Counted from the first letter of the stretch, positions 22,345 through 34,485 are shown. The stretch is 64,000 nucleotides of DNA from Diadophis punctatus similis (GCA_023053685.1 JALIGW010000001.1:68005240-68069239), one strand, 5' to 3'. The notes: generated from the sequence alone by a model not told the origin. Numbers and translations: made by a program.

Positions 22345-22690
22345 GAAGAAAGACTAGTGGTGACATGACAGCAGTGTTCCAATATTTGAGAGGCTGTCAC
22401 AAAGAGGAGGTTAATCTATTTTCCAAAGCACCAGAAGGCATGACCAAAAAAAAAAAAAATGGAGAGAGACTAATCAAGGAGAGAAGCAACTTAGAACTAA
22501 GGAGAAATTTCCTAACAGTAAGAACAATTAACCAATGAATGGTTTGCCTTCAGAAGTTGTGGGTGCTCCATCACTGGAGGCTTTTAAGACGAGACTGGAT
22601 ACCACTTGTCTGGAATGATCTAGTCTCCTGCTTGAGCAGGGGGTTGGACTAGAAGAACTCTAAAATTCCTTCCAATTCTGTTATTCTGGT
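22345..22690 (+). mobile_element. CR1 LINE 3' end
   Basis: The sequence runs GACATGACAGCAGTGTTCCA, AAGGAGAAATTTCCTAAC, GGTTGGACTAGAAGAACTC and ends TTCCAATTCTGTTATTCTGG. These are the last codons and 3' untranslated region of a CR1 element. The ATTCT terminus is not expanded here. Frameshifts and an A-run near 22447 show decay. Confidence 0.9.
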
Positions 22691-22758
22691 AATATGATAT
22701 ACATCGAGCTATTCTGAAAAAACCAAACAAACAAATAGATCTGAGACCAGGGGTGGGT

Positions 22759-23224
22759 TTCTGCTTAACTTCTACCATGTTTTGTTCTAGATCTCAAGCA
22801 GTGGAGCTGGAATTGACAATACACACTGTCTCAGACAGGGGTGGGTTCCTGCCGGTATGCTTTTACCTGTTGGTCGCCGCAGAACCGAAGAAGGCGGTGG
22901 CGTTCGTGGAGCGGGGCTTCCCCCGCCCGCTTTCCCCCACCCGCCTGGATGCCAGCATTTGCGTTCTTTTGCCCTCTGCGCAAGCAGAATGCTTTGCGCA
23001 TGCGCAGAGGGCAAAAGAACGCAAATGGTGGCGTCTAGGTGAGTGGGGGAAAGTGGGCGGGGGAAGCCCCGCGCCGCGAACACCACCGCCTTCTTCGGTT
23101 CTGCGGCAAAAAACAGGTAAGAGCGTACCAGCAGGAACCCACCCCTGTCTGAGACAGTGTGTATTGTCAATTCCAGCCCCACTGCTTGAGATCTAGAACA
23201 AAACATGGTAGAAGTTAAGCAGAA
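22759..23224. mobile_element. ~466 bp near-perfect palindrome containing a hAT-type MITE
   Basis: The arms 22759-22990 and 22993-23224 are inverted copies with few mismatches, centred near 22991. Opposite-strand frames therefore encode almost the same peptide. The core, 22836-23147, is a MITE starting CAGGGGTGGGTTCCTGCCGG. Its left flank GTCTCAGA and right flank TCTGAGAC are inverted rather than direct repeats, so the palindrome extends about 77 bp into flanking DNA on each side. The centre holds TGCGCATGCGCA at 22995-23006. Another CAGGGGTGGGTTT end sits at 22749. Confidence 0.9.
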
Positions 23225-24660
23225 GATATGGGACTTAGACATTCAGGCAGTCAGCGCCAAATTTTCCCATCTCCCTTTAGAAGTGAATAACTCTCTCTCC
23301 CTTTGGTCACTCCTCAATTACTTCTATAAAATTCTATATGGCTCATATAGAAAGGTCTTCTCCCTAGCCCTTATAAATGCTCTTCCTACTAAAGTAGCAG
23401 TGGGTTAATATGATGATATGAAAAGTATGTGTTTGCTCAAATGCAGAGGTTGAGTCTATTTCACATCTTTTTAAAGTGCCCACTCTACTCTCATTGGTGA
23501 TCAGCACTAATCCCCTCTTGAGCCAGGTAGATTCCTCTCAAGAAGGAGAGATTGAGTTCTTATTATTAAGTGACCAATACCTGAAGGCAGTAGGAACATT
23601 TTTATTTATAGCCTTAGCTTATAGAAGCCATTTATTATTTCAAATGAATTGCAAATTTCATAGAGATTCTTATTATTATTTATGAATATATTATCCATAT
23701 GCAAGTATTAACAGTGTATAATAAGTATTAATTTTAAATTTTGGGACTTGGTCTTGGTCTATACATAAATAAAAAGTAGCAGACTGATGTAGCTGAAAAA
23801 TAGATGGATCCATCTATTGTTAGTTCACATCTAGATAATAGTGGATATATTAGTGAAATGAATTATTATCAGCTTCAGTTCTCCATTTATATAAACAGAA
23901 CAAGGAAAACCTTCAGATATAAATGGGATTAGATATTTCCCATGAGATAAAGTTGACTATAATTCAAAGAAAATGAATAAATATAGATTTTCATGGAACA
24001 AACACATCAAAATCTGGGATTTTTTGCAAAATGATTGATTAAATAAAAATTTCCAACCAACATTTTCTTCTCCAGGACACATAAACCTAAAAAAAAACCT
24101 TCATTGGGATATGACTTCAAAACATGAATCTATTTTTTAAAAATGAGGGAGAAATCTTCCCTCACAGGAGTCTTACCAGCTTCTTTAATTTCCTGTGGAG
24201 GATTGGGGTTAAGAAATATTTTCAATAATTCATTTTCAGTAGTTGTTGAAATGCTTGCTTCCTATAAAACATTTTTATAGCAAAAGTGGGCGGTAATCTA
24301 ACATTGGGGAGTACGGGAATAATAAATTACCAAAATGAAACCTTGCAATTAACCCATACTTGTTTTAAGATTAGTATCATAAAATGTAACTTCTCAGACA
24401 CTCAGCGGAAATCAGTCTTTTGGTTTGGGAATAAAATTAGACCTTTTTTTTTACCCCTATTAGAAACTAGTCAAAAGAAATTAAGTAGTGATAGAATAAA
24501 TTGTTTATATGCAGGAATTTGGGGACTTAATCACTGGCCTCTTTACTTAAAAGGGTTGAATATATATGATTTAAAAATGCTTCTGCATAAAACCCAAGAG
24601 AACTGTAACCCGTCAGAAAGACAGTCTAACCTGGAACAACAAAGCTTCCTCTTTTAACTT
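23225..24660 (+). mobile_element. Probable LINE ORF2 relic, family uncertain (L1-like)
   Basis: Broken frames give Trp-Ser-Leu-Leu-Asn-Tyr-Phe-Tyr-Lys and then Ala-Leu-Pro-Thr-Lys-Val-Ala-Val near 23330-23400. A Cys-Pro-Leu-Tyr-Ser-His-Trp stretch lies near 23476. Phe-Trp-Phe-Gly-Asn-Lys-Ile-Arg-Pro is near 24420. The first parts resemble the C-terminal cysteine/histidine region of LINE reverse transcriptases and the last an L1 thumb region. Order and frames are disturbed, so it may be two different relics. Confidence 0.35.
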
Positions 24661-25438
24661 CATGGCATCCCTGTCACCAGCCCAGAGAAAATGCTAAAAA
24701 TAAAATGTTGCTTTTATTGGAAGAAGATGTATAATATGTATGATGCAAATTAAGTTCCATGCACTTTATCCTATAAGAATAACTACTCAGTTTCCACCAT
24801 TTTAGTGGATTGATTAATAACTGAGGAAAAAATATTAGACCTACTTGCAATATTTCCAAAGAAATATTGCTTCAATCTGCTGCAACTATTGCATTTCGGA
24901 TTGTTTGATGGCTTGATTTTTCATAATTTTTCTGCATAAAGAAACGCAGAAGAGAATGCAGGAATTCAGGCATCTGGCCACATGACCATTGAAACTCTTT
25001 GGAGATGCAGCCATCACAAGTGGAAAGCCATTTGAACCTGCATCGTGGTTCTACTCTTCCAGGAATCCAATTCAGCTTCAAAACAAAGGATAGAGGCAAG
25101 CAGCTAGTGACTGTGTCCTCACAGTGCAGGAGTACATGACACAAAACAGAACTTCATCCTGTTGGAAATTTGAATTCAGTAGACACCCACGTCAGGAAAT
25201 GTGAACTTACATACTAAAAGAATTCCAGATAATTAAATAGATCTTATGAGCAAAAAAACAAAATTAAGCTCATAACATAATTGTCTTAGATATAGAGTTT
25301 TGCCCTCATTAGGGTATCAATGAATGCTAATGAATACATTGGCTAGAAAAGCTTCAGTTTCAACTTATATCTTTAGTAGAGATAAGAATCTGAATGTGTC
25401 TCTTAAATGTGGAGACTCATTTAACTAACAATAATAAC
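24661..25438. other. AT-rich sequence, no feature recognised
   Basis: The 90-codon minus-strand frame at 24872-25144 has ordinary composition but resembles no family I know and lacks clear splice context. It is not called as a gene. Confidence 0.4.
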
Positions 25439-25446
25439 AGGTGAAC

Positions 25447-25615
25447 CAGTGATGGGTTGCTACCGGATCGCCCCGAATCGGGTGAACCGGTAGCGGCGGT
25501 GGTGGGAGGTTCCGCCCACCTGCCCAGACGTCTCTGCGCATGCACAGAAGCGCCACATGCACGTGCATGCTTTCAGTAGCGAACTGGTAGCGAAGATAAT
25601 TGAAACCCACTACTG
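25447..25615. mobile_element. hAT-type MITE, 169 bp, TSD 7 of 8
   Basis: The ends CAGTGATGGGTTGCTACCGG and TGAAACCCACTACTG lie between AGGTGAAC (25439-25446) and AGGTAAAC (25616-25623). It shares GTTCCGCCCACCTGCCC and CTCTGCGCATGCACAGAAG with the 449-596 element, so the two are one subfamily. Confidence 0.9.
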
Positions 25616-25750
25616 AGGTAAACTAACAATAAGCCGTAAAAGACTGACATGAGGAAAGTATAGTTTCTCCATGAATGTGATAATACTGTGATTTAGCTGA
25701 CAAGAACGAAAGGCACTCTAGAAATCTTCCAAGAACTTGTTCTTTATAGT

Positions 25751-26607
25751 TGTGGTGCCCACATATAGGTACTGAATGTAAAATAGTAAGTTATTGTATA
25801 AAGTTAAAATGTTGTTAAAAGGAACTGTTTAAACAAGTAAGTATAGAGCCAAACAGCTTTTAAGATGTATGGTAAGTAGAAAGGGGGAGGTGTTTTTCCC
25901 AGTGCTCCAGAAGGGAAGGGGGATAGATGACATCATAAGAGACAGCCAATCGGAGCATAGATAGCAGGGCCAGGAACTATAAAAGGCCTGGCTGAGAGAG
26001 ATGTGGAGCTCTCTGTTATGTTATGTGGTAACTGCCAAAGGAGGGAAGTTTCAGTGAGAAGAGCTGTGAAGAAAGCTCTCTTTTTTGTGAACTTCTATAA
26101 GGGAAGGATTTAGTGAGAAGTGCTTTGAAGAGCTGAGGGAAGCTCTGTTATGTGGTAAATCCCAGGAGGGAAGGCTTAGTGTGGAGAGCTGAGGAGCTCT
26201 GTGTGTGACTTCCAAAAGAGGGAAGATTTATAGAGAATCTCTGCCTGAATTTGACTGTCCAAGAGGAAAGTTGACAGGAGAGAAGATAGGCCTTAGGCAG
26301 TTCTGTGGGAAGCAGGAGCCAGGGTCAGAGAACAAGATTGATTGATATATATTGAGTAATCTGTAGATAGAGATAAACGGTGAAACGTGCTCTTATCTAT
26401 AGGCCTAGAAACAAAGAAGAATTGGATTTGCTTAGATTTAGTCAGGAAAGCAAGGAGAGGCTATTGAGGGGAAGAAGAGAAAAGAAAGAATTAAATAGTT
26501 GGTTGTGGCTTTAACAAATTCACTTGACAATTACTGAGAAGTTGTATTTAAATAAACTGTTTACTAGTTTGTTAAAGAAACGTGTCAACGTCTGTCTATT
26601 CCACACA
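25751..26607 (+). mobile_element. Probable solo LTR of an endogenous retroelement
   Basis: It starts TGTGGTGCCCACATATAGG and ends TCTATTCCACACA, the TG..CA form of long terminal repeats. A CCAAT word (GCCAATCGG, 25946) and a TATAAAAG box (25978) are spaced as in a promoter. AATAAA at 26551 fits the polyadenylation signal. Between them are three to four tandem units beginning GGGAAG at about 26044, 26101, 26165 and 26219. No second LTR, coding part or clean target duplication was found. It could also be an unrelated promoter-bearing repeat. Confidence 0.5.
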
Positions 26608-26609
26608 TA

Positions 26610-27970
26610 AAGCAAATCTCAAACAATCCTGCAGAGCTTAGAGATATTGAAGAAGAAGTAAAACGCAAGCCTCTAAAGAGAGAGAGAAGTGAAACAGAGG
26701 GTGCAACCCTTGGTCAGGGAGATATAAAAGGAAAATTAAACACAAATCGCTACCAAGACATATAAAATAATAAACCTGACTGGAAGGGACGGGTGGCATC
26801 CCCCGCAACTGTGAATTTTCTGCACGGGTGTCCACAATTAAGGTAGAAAAAAATCAATATTGCAGTGTGAAATTGTGATCAAAGTGATGTCTGGTTTGTG
26901 TGCGTGTATCACAATGCATGTAAAAAAGACTTCAGGGGCCATCATGGCTGCCATTTTGACTTTTTCTTCTAAACCATGTGGATATCCCTTGTCTTCTGAA
27001 ATACACTTATAAAACCATGCTCCACCCATTGTACCCATCAATTCAAACTAGCTGATAAAAGACCATCATGGCATACTTGTGGCATTCTTGCCAGGATGTT
27101 TTTATGATACTCAGATTTCTTTCAAATGGCACATAAGCAATATTTGAAACCACTTTTTTCACACACAGAGAGCAGAGGTGTGAATGAAATGACAGAAACT
27201 TTTCACGTAGAATTAGATTCTAATGGTTAGATTTTATTGCTCCCAGGAAATACTCTGATTGACTTTCTTAGGTGTTGCATAAGGTTAAGTTTTTCACTTA
27301 GTAGGAGAAAAATATTCCCTTTGGGGTTCTTTCAGTGACAAATTGGAAGCTCGTCATTTAAAAATAGGTGTCTTGGTAATAAAATAGCCTTTTTCACAAT
27401 GAAAAAAATAGAAGCAATTTCCATTATCAAGCACGTAACTGCTACATTCCAATTTCTAGCAGATAAATACTTTCAATCCCTTGATTGGACCATGGAAGAA
27501 AATGGATTTAAAAGCATAAAATGTGGGGCGGGGGAGAATAAATCTGCTAAATTCCATGGTTTGGAATGTGTTTCTTAACACGTATAATTGTATATCAAAG
27601 ATTCCTAAGTAATTTCATAACCAAAGTAATGAAGAACCAAAACTTTAAGTTGACTTTTTCCCAACAGTTTCCTAGTACTCAGTGGCTAATTTTGCATATT
27701 AGGAAATAGAGAGAATAGTTGCAGTTGAGATGTGCAAGGGAACAGATTCCTTGCTGGACAGATTGGATTTCCGTAAATGTCAAAAACAACCAAACAAAAC
27801 TTGGACCAATTTATATTTATTTTCTTATATATCTTCCTGGGAAGAAGCTATGAAAGGATACCTTGAATGTTTATATGAAGGGAAAGCATTATTCAAAACT
27901 GCACAAATGATTGACTTCTGGCAATAAAACTAGGATCTGGCATTCTGAGACATCCCAGAAAATAGGCCAA
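26610..27970. other. AT-rich sequence, no feature recognised
   Basis: No transposon termini or exon was supported. Some internal sequence of the putative retroelement could remain just after 26607, but nothing recognisable is present. Confidence 0.4.
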
Positions 27971-27972
27971 AT

Positions 27973-28363
27973 TACAAGTTGTCCTTGACTTACGACTACA
28001 ACTGAGTCCAAAGTTTCTGTTGTTATGTGAGACATTTGTTAAATGAGCTTTGCCCCATTTTATGGCCTTTCTTGCCACAATTGTTAAGTGAATCACTGCA
28101 GTTGATCAGTTAGCAACATGGTTGTTAATGAATTAGGCTTCCCCATGGATTTTGCTTTGTCAAAAGGTTGCAAAAGGGATCACACGATCTTGGGATACAG
28201 CAACGAGTATGAACCAGTGGCCAAACATCTGAATTTTGATCACATGATCATGGGGATGCTACACAGGTTGTAAGTGTGATAAATGGTCATAAGTAATTTT
28301 TTTCAATGTCGTTGTAACTTTGAACGATCACAAATGAACTGTTGTGAGTTGAGGACTACCTGT
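27973..28363. repeat. 391-bp dispersed repeat with inverted ends
   Basis: The left end ACAAGTTGTCCTTGACTTAC and the right end GTTGAGGACTACCTGT are imperfect inverted repeats. Internal words include ACTACAACTGAGTCCAAAG, CATTTGTTAAATGAG and CACATGATCATGGGGATGC. Fragments of the same family lie at 18366-18482 and 21524-21600. This is probably a non-autonomous DNA transposon, but no target duplication was seen, so the superfamily is not assigned. Confidence 0.7.
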
Positions 28364-28544
28364 TATGAAGATATAGGATTTAAGATACTATATTGACATG
28401 TTCTTCACTGAGGCTACACATTAAAACTGTAGATTGGTCATCTAGCTAGCAGATTATTACTTCAAGAAATTTGTCTACCATTACTAATGAACCTCAGTGA
28501 TCTACTCCCAAGTTTCCCGAGGCCACAATGCTACTAATCTAAAA

Positions 28545-28688
28545 GTCTTGCCTCCAGAAGTTGTGAATGCTCCAACACTGGAAGTTCTTAAGAAGATGTT
28601 GAATAACCATTTGTCTGAAGTGGTGTAGAGTTTCCTGCCTAAGCAGGGGGTTGGACTAGAAGGCCTCCAAGGTCTCTTCCAACTTTGT
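28545..28688 (+). mobile_element. CR1 LINE 3' end feeding a microsatellite
   Basis: It runs from TTGCCTCCAGAAGTTGTGAA through GGGGGTTGGACTAGAAGGCC to TTCCAACTTTGTTATTCTA. The last bases are the first units of the adjacent (TTCTA)n array. It is severely 5'-truncated. Confidence 0.92.
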
Positions 28689-28796
28689 TATTCTATTCTA
28701 TTCTATTCTATTCTATTCTATTCTATTCTATTCTATTCTATTCTATTCTATTCTATTCTATTCTATTCTATTCTATTCTATTCTATTCTATTCTAT

Positions 28797-28800
<4 letters not shown>
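28689..28800. repeat. (TTCTA)n array at a CR1 terminus
   Basis: About 22 units with no visible interruption, in phase with the preceding CR1 end. It ends exactly where an L2 fragment begins. Confidence 0.97.
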
Positions 28801-29385
<585 letters not shown>

Positions 29386-29389
29386 GCAA

Positions 29390-30377
29390 TTGGCCATATA
29401 TTGCACTGGAAGTACTGAATGAAAAAGGGTCAAGTTTATCTGCCACTGTATGCTTGTATACAATCTTTGTAATCTTCAATCTTCAGTCCACCATTAACCT
29501 CAAATTATACATGTTATATGTGTATGACTTCAGAAAACTCGCTCATAAGCAGTGGGAGCTTTAATGTTAATTTAGGTTTTGTTTCTTGTAGAGTGTCATA
29601 TATTTTCCTTAAAAGGGAAATCATACAGAATATTAATCACAGCAGCTTTTAATTATTCTACCCATACATGCAGTTAACAGTTTGCCCTAGCTCTTGAGCA
29701 TGAGGGGATGACTGATAGATTATATTAACAGTAAAAATCAGATGAAACACTGCTGCAGCCTGAGATTTATTTCAAGAAAAGGAAAACTCCTTTCTTGGTT
29801 GACACATAGAGACATTAGAAGGAGCTCTCCTTACAAAACATGTTTCTCAAATTTGAAGAAAGGAGCTATTTTCAACACTGGAAAACATTAGTGAATCAAT
29901 CAAGATCAGCCAAAGGGAAACTTCAGAATTTTTTTGTGGAGGGGAGGGGGGAAACAGTCAACTAGACAAAAGTAATCAAGGGGATGTTTGAACAAAGTAA
30001 AGCTTTGTCCCAGGAAATTACTAGAGGCTGAAAACAAAAGGATAAAGTTCAAAGGAAACATGCTGAATAATACAAGAAAATGCCAACTGGAATGTACTTT
30101 TGTGTGTGTAATACATTATTATTAATAGGTACATAATAAATATTTTTATCCTATATTTCTTCTAAGAACTGCACCACGCAAGATGCCCTGCCCATCTGCC
30201 ATTTTGTGTGTACAACACTCTCAATAGTTTGATTAGATTCTGAGTGCACAGGGCTATCCAATGTGGTTCATAATCTAGATAATTCTTCTAGATCATTTTG
30301 ATGAAATCAGGATGACAGTGGAGTTTGGGGCTATCTATCTCACTGCAAAGCAGAAAATGTATCATATTTTGTCCATA
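29390..30377. other. AT-rich sequence, no feature recognised
   Basis: No exon, RNA gene or element terminus was recognised. A G-rich run (GGAGGGGAGGGGGG) lies near 29938-29951. Confidence 0.4.
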
Positions 30378-30378
30378 A

Positions 30379-30597
30379 GCAATAGCACTTAGACTTATAT
30401 ACCACTCTAAGTGGTTTACAGAGTCAGCACATTGCCCCCAACAATCTGGGTCCTCATTTTATCCACCTCGGAAGTATGGAAGGCTGAGTAAACCTTGAGC
30501 CTGGTGAGATTTGAACTGCCAAATTGTAGTCAGCCAGCAGTCAGCAGAAGTAGCCTGCAGTACTGCATTCTAACCACTGCGCCACCACAGCTCTAGA
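30379..30597 (-). mobile_element. tRNA-derived squamate SINE
   Basis: The plus-strand text starts AGCAATAGCACTTAGAC and passes CCCCCAACAATCTGGGTCC. It ends CACTGCGCCACCACAGCTCT, the complement of the tRNA-like head. It is nearly full-length, with a short deletion near 30405. Confidence 0.9.
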
Positions 30598-30837
30598 GAC
30601 TCAGGATCTACTACTAAGGATCAAATGTGCAAATACTGGAGAAAGCATACTAAGAAAGTTAGAAGTTGAGGAAAACCTGAGATAAGTCAGGTCTTACCCA
30701 GTTTCAGAAAAAGGTCTGAAATAGACAAGACTACAGAATGAAACGATGATTTTCTTATAGACAGTATTGCAACCCCTGTTGGAAACTAAGATTTTTAGAG
30801 GTGACTGTTCTTGTTATCCTCTCAAGAAGTCAACATG

Positions 30838-31983
30838 CACGATAAAGAAAGCTACTGAATTTTATGTCAATGTTTTAAAGACTGATATATCCAGAATTCC
30901 AGAGGAAAGATGTATGAAAGTAAAAGAGGAGGAGGAGGGAAAGCCATCCCTGTCGGATCAAAAGGAAACACACCCAAAGAATCAAAGTGATTGGCAGAGC
31001 CAGATAGATGGGGAAAAGGAGATGGAGGATCGGGACCAGATGGGAGGCGAGTTGATAAATTTAAAATTATCAAGCTATAAAAAGATGCAACTATCAAGAT
31101 ACAAAAAGATGTAGCATTGAAACTTATTGGATGGATAGAGACTAACATGATTGTATTTTTCCTTTTTTTCCTTCCCCTTTTTTTCTTTTTTCTTTTTAAT
31201 ATTTTTGGAAGATTTGGAATCTTTAACTCAAACTGTTTATTATTAATATCTTTTTAAGATTCAGAACTTTTCTGAAGTCAATAAGTTGATGTATAATAAT
31301 ATTATGCTACTAATATTATGATGAAATTTAAAGTTAAAATTTTTCTATTTAATATTTAGTTATTATCTATGTAATATTCAGTTAAGTTTTATTTAATTTT
31401 GAGGTTATTTCTATTATTAATATTTTTTTAAAAAAATTAGAACTTTTTTGAAGTTAATAATTCGATGTATGGTAATAATATGTTAATAATATTAGTTTAA
31501 GATTCTTGTATCTTAGATTTAGTTATTATTTATGTAATATTCATTTAAGTTTTATTTAACTTGGAGGAAATGTTGCGTAGGGTAGAGGATTGAAAGGAGG
31601 AGGAAGGAAGTTTTTTGTTTGCCTATTTTTTCCTCTTTTCTCTTGTTTTTGTTTTTCTGGTATTTTTCTTGTATTGTTATTTTTTTCTTTTTTGTATCTC
31701 TACTATTTTAGATATAGACGATATATTATTAGTGCACAATTTGGAATTGAAGTTTTTAAAAAATAATGTGGAAATCTAACAAGGTTTTTTCTTAACTTAA
31801 TTTAAACTTATTTAATTGATATCATGCCCTGTATTCTCTCTGGGAAGTCCGGGGGGGGGAGGGGGGAGGGAAGGGGGTGGGTTAGGGGGGAGAAAAATAA
31901 AAAAATGTTTGTACTTTTTATTTAATATTTAGCTATTATCTATGTAATTTTGTACTAATAAAACTTTTTGAATAAAAAAAAAG
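30838..31983 (+). mobile_element. L1-type or L1-mobilised insertion, 1.15 kb, 14-bp TSD
   Basis: The segment is bounded by identical AAGAAGTCAACATG at 30824-30837 and 31984-31997. It ends with AATAAAA (31957) and an A-run, the signature of LINE-1 style insertion. It begins with a charged Lys/Glu-rich frame (to 31114). Then come T-rich untranslated sequence, a ~176-bp imperfect tandem duplication (starts at 31264 and 31440) and a G-rich tract at 31851-31893. No reverse transcriptase is present, so it is a 5'-truncated or non-autonomous element. Confidence 0.82.
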
Positions 31984-31997
31984 AAGAAGTCAACATG

Positions 31998-32650
31998 GTT
32001 GTCTGAATTGTCTCATGCTTTTCTTTTCTACTTGAAGGTAAAAACTGCAGCTTGTTCCTTACCAGCGACACAGGCTTTTCCCATTCAATAAGGAACCTAT
32101 ATTTCTTTTCCTATCTGTCTCTTCCTGCTCCCTTCAATCTTTCCTCTCTAGACAGGTTCACTTCCCTAAAAATGCCAGATCTCTTATTGGCTGACACCCA
32201 TTTCCACTCTTCATTTTGTGTGACCGAAGACTGATGGGAATTGTAATTCAACCAAAGACCCAGAGGTAAGTCTGGGGATAGGGATGAATTGTGTACATAT
32301 GTATAGCTACATCATCACTAAAGTTTTATTTATTTGTAAATCATTTTATTGAAGATTTTAGAATAAACTAAACCCAGAAAGAAAAAAAGAAAGAAAAGAT
32401 GTACAAAAAGAAAAAAGACAGCAAAAGGAAATAAGGGAAAGGAAAAAAGAAATATTTAAAGAAGTAACTTCCGAACTCCCAGCACCCAAACCCACAGAGA
32501 ACCATATCCTTTGAGACTGTATGCTCACAGTCTCAAACCTCCTCTCTTGTGATAATATGATTGTAACAGTAATGTTTGTCCCCACATGTAGCAGGAAAGG
32601 ACAATTGTCAGTGGACTAATACATTTTTGAAGTTGTTCTTGAAGTTTTGA
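31998..32650. other. AT-rich sequence, no feature recognised
   Basis: No element ends or exons were supported. The A/G-rich stretch at 32370-32460 produces Ser/Phe-rich minus-strand frames. Confidence 0.4.
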
Positions 32651-32654
32651 AGTT

Positions 32655-33305
32655 GTTTTTGAAGAGGGAGTCCTAGTGGACAACCATTTAAATATGAGCC
32701 AGCAGTGTGCAGCAGCTGCCAAAAAAGCCAACACAGGTCTAGGCTGCATTAACAGATGGATAGAATTAAGATCATGTGAAGTGTTAATACCACTTTATAA
32801 TGCCTTGGTAAGACCACACTTGGAATACTGCATTCAGTTTTGGTTGCCACAATGCAAAAAGGATGTTGAGACTCTAGAAAGAGCGCAGAGAGAGCAACAA
32901 AGTTGATTAGGGGACTGGAGGCTAAAGCATATGAACAATGGTTGCAGGAACTGAGTATGTCTAGTTTAATGAAAAGAAGGACTAGGGGAGACATGATAGC
33001 AGTGTTCCAATATCTCAGGGGTTGCCACAAAGAAGAGGGAATCAAACTATTATCCAAAGCACCTGAGAGTAGAACAAGAAGCAATGGGTGGAAACTAATC
33101 AAGAAGAGAAGCAACTTAGAACTAAGGAGAAATTTCCTGACAGAACAATTAATCCATGGAACAGCTTGCCTCCAGAAATTGTGAATGCTCCAACACTGGA
33201 AGTTTTAAAGAAGATGTTGGAAAGCTATTTGTCTGAAGTAGTGCAGGGTTTCCTGCCTAAGCAGGGGGTTGGACTAGAAGACCTCCAAGGTCCCTTCCAA
33301 CTCCG
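32655..33305 (+). mobile_element. CR1 LINE, C-terminal part of ORF2 and 3' end
   Basis: The translation near 32676-32906 reads Val-Asp-Asn-His-Leu then Val-Arg-Pro-His-Leu-Glu-Tyr-Cys and Glu-Thr-Leu-Glu-Arg-Ala-Gln-Arg. These are the conserved words after the CR1 polymerase domain. Frame changes near 32900 and 33090 break it. The 3' region GGTTGGACTAGAAGACCTCC runs into the next (TTCTA)n array. Confidence 0.93.
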
Positions 33306-33388
33306 TTATTCTATTCTATTCTATTCTATTCTATTCTATTCTATTCTATTCTATTCTATTCTATTCTATTCTATTCTATTCTATTCTA
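33306..33388. repeat. (TTCTA)n array at a CR1 terminus
   Basis: About 16 perfect units follow CCGTTATTCTATTCTA of the CR1 end. Confidence 0.97.
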
Positions 33389-33389
33389 T

Positions 33390-33806
33390 CACATCCCTAA
33401 TCCCTGTTTCCAACAAGTACATTTCAGAAGCTGTTGGATCCTATCAGCATATAACGATTTTCATTACTCAAAAGAATAAATCACCAGCCAGCAGCTCTCT
33501 TCATTTGAAGGGCACCTCACATTCCTTCTGCCCTTCAGGATGTCACTGTTCTGACTCCTGTTTTACATTACCTCTTTTTCTTTCCATGAAGGCTTAGCCT
33601 CTATTTCTTCTATAACAACCTGAACACCATTTCTGAGATCTACTGATGCAGAATAACTCCCCCAATATCTCTTGATTTGGAGTATCATTGTGGTCCACTG
33701 GTAGCAACTTCATTCTTTGACTTGATAAAATGTCATCCTTTCTCCTCAGCTAAAGAGTAATTCTGTTCACCTGTTGCTTTGGTCTCTAAGTGTTTAAGTG
33801 GTACTA
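33390..33806. other. Sequence without recognised feature
   Basis: Unique-looking sequence between a CR1 tail and a SINE, with no supported feature. Confidence 0.4.
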
Positions 33807-33807
33807 C

Positions 33808-34051
33808 AGAGCCGAGGTGACACAGTGGTTAGAATGCAGCACTGCAGGCTACTTCAGCTGACCGCCAGTTCAGCAGTTCAGCTGTTCAAATCTCACCGGC
33901 TCAAGGTTGACTCAGCCTTCCATCCTTCTGAGGTCGGTAAAATGAGGACCCAGATTGTTGGGGGCAATATGCTGAACTCTGTAAACCGCTTAGAGAGGGC
34001 TGTAAAGCACAATGAAGTGATATATAAGTCTAAGTGCTATTGCTATTGCTA
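33808..34051 (+). mobile_element. tRNA-derived squamate SINE, best-preserved copy
   Basis: The head AGAGCCGAGGTGACACAGTG contains an A-box-like stretch, and GTTCAAATCTCACCGG is the B-box-like stretch. The body GGTAAAATGAGGACCCAGAT and GAACTCTGTAAACCGCTTAG lead to a (TATTGC)n tail. It serves here as the reference copy for the nine related fragments. Confidence 0.93.
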
Positions 34052-34054
34052 CAA

Positions 34055-34477
34055 CCTTATACTTGTGGCAACATTTGGCAAGTTGTTTCAGAGACACAAA
34101 AACTCTACAGTACAAGTACTGCACACAAAAGTTGTGAACTCCTATACTTCGAACTCCAATTTACTATGAAACAGTGTTTCAGTCTGTAATAAAGACTGTT
34201 ACAATGTGAAAATATTTTAGTGCATTCTTTGCTACATGCTTTTTTTAAAATTTCAATTAAAATCCTCATCTCTTTATTTGATTTGCTTCCTCCTTTGTTT
34301 ACCTGCCCCATTTTTAATATAGCTCCTTTCCTTGCAAGATATCTTAATATATGCTTATTTGCAGTTTCAAATTATGCTATGTAGCAGAAGCAGGATATCA
34401 TTTCTGGCCTGCAAGTGGAACTTGCTATGATTTGCTTCACCAGAGTCACATCTGGTGGCCTGGGAATTAAAATAGAT
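34055..34477. other. AT-rich sequence, no feature recognised
   Basis: No feature was supported. Confidence 0.4.
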
Positions 34478-34485
34478 GGGCAGAG

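Noticed and set aside
22753..23242. Two ~150-codon frames with almost the same protein on opposite strands
   Set aside because: Explained by the palindrome; no codon bias and no start or splice context.
24872..25144. 90-codon minus-strand frame with Cys residues
   Set aside because: Ordinary composition but no recognisable domain, and no polypyrimidine/AG and GT pairs that would frame an exon.
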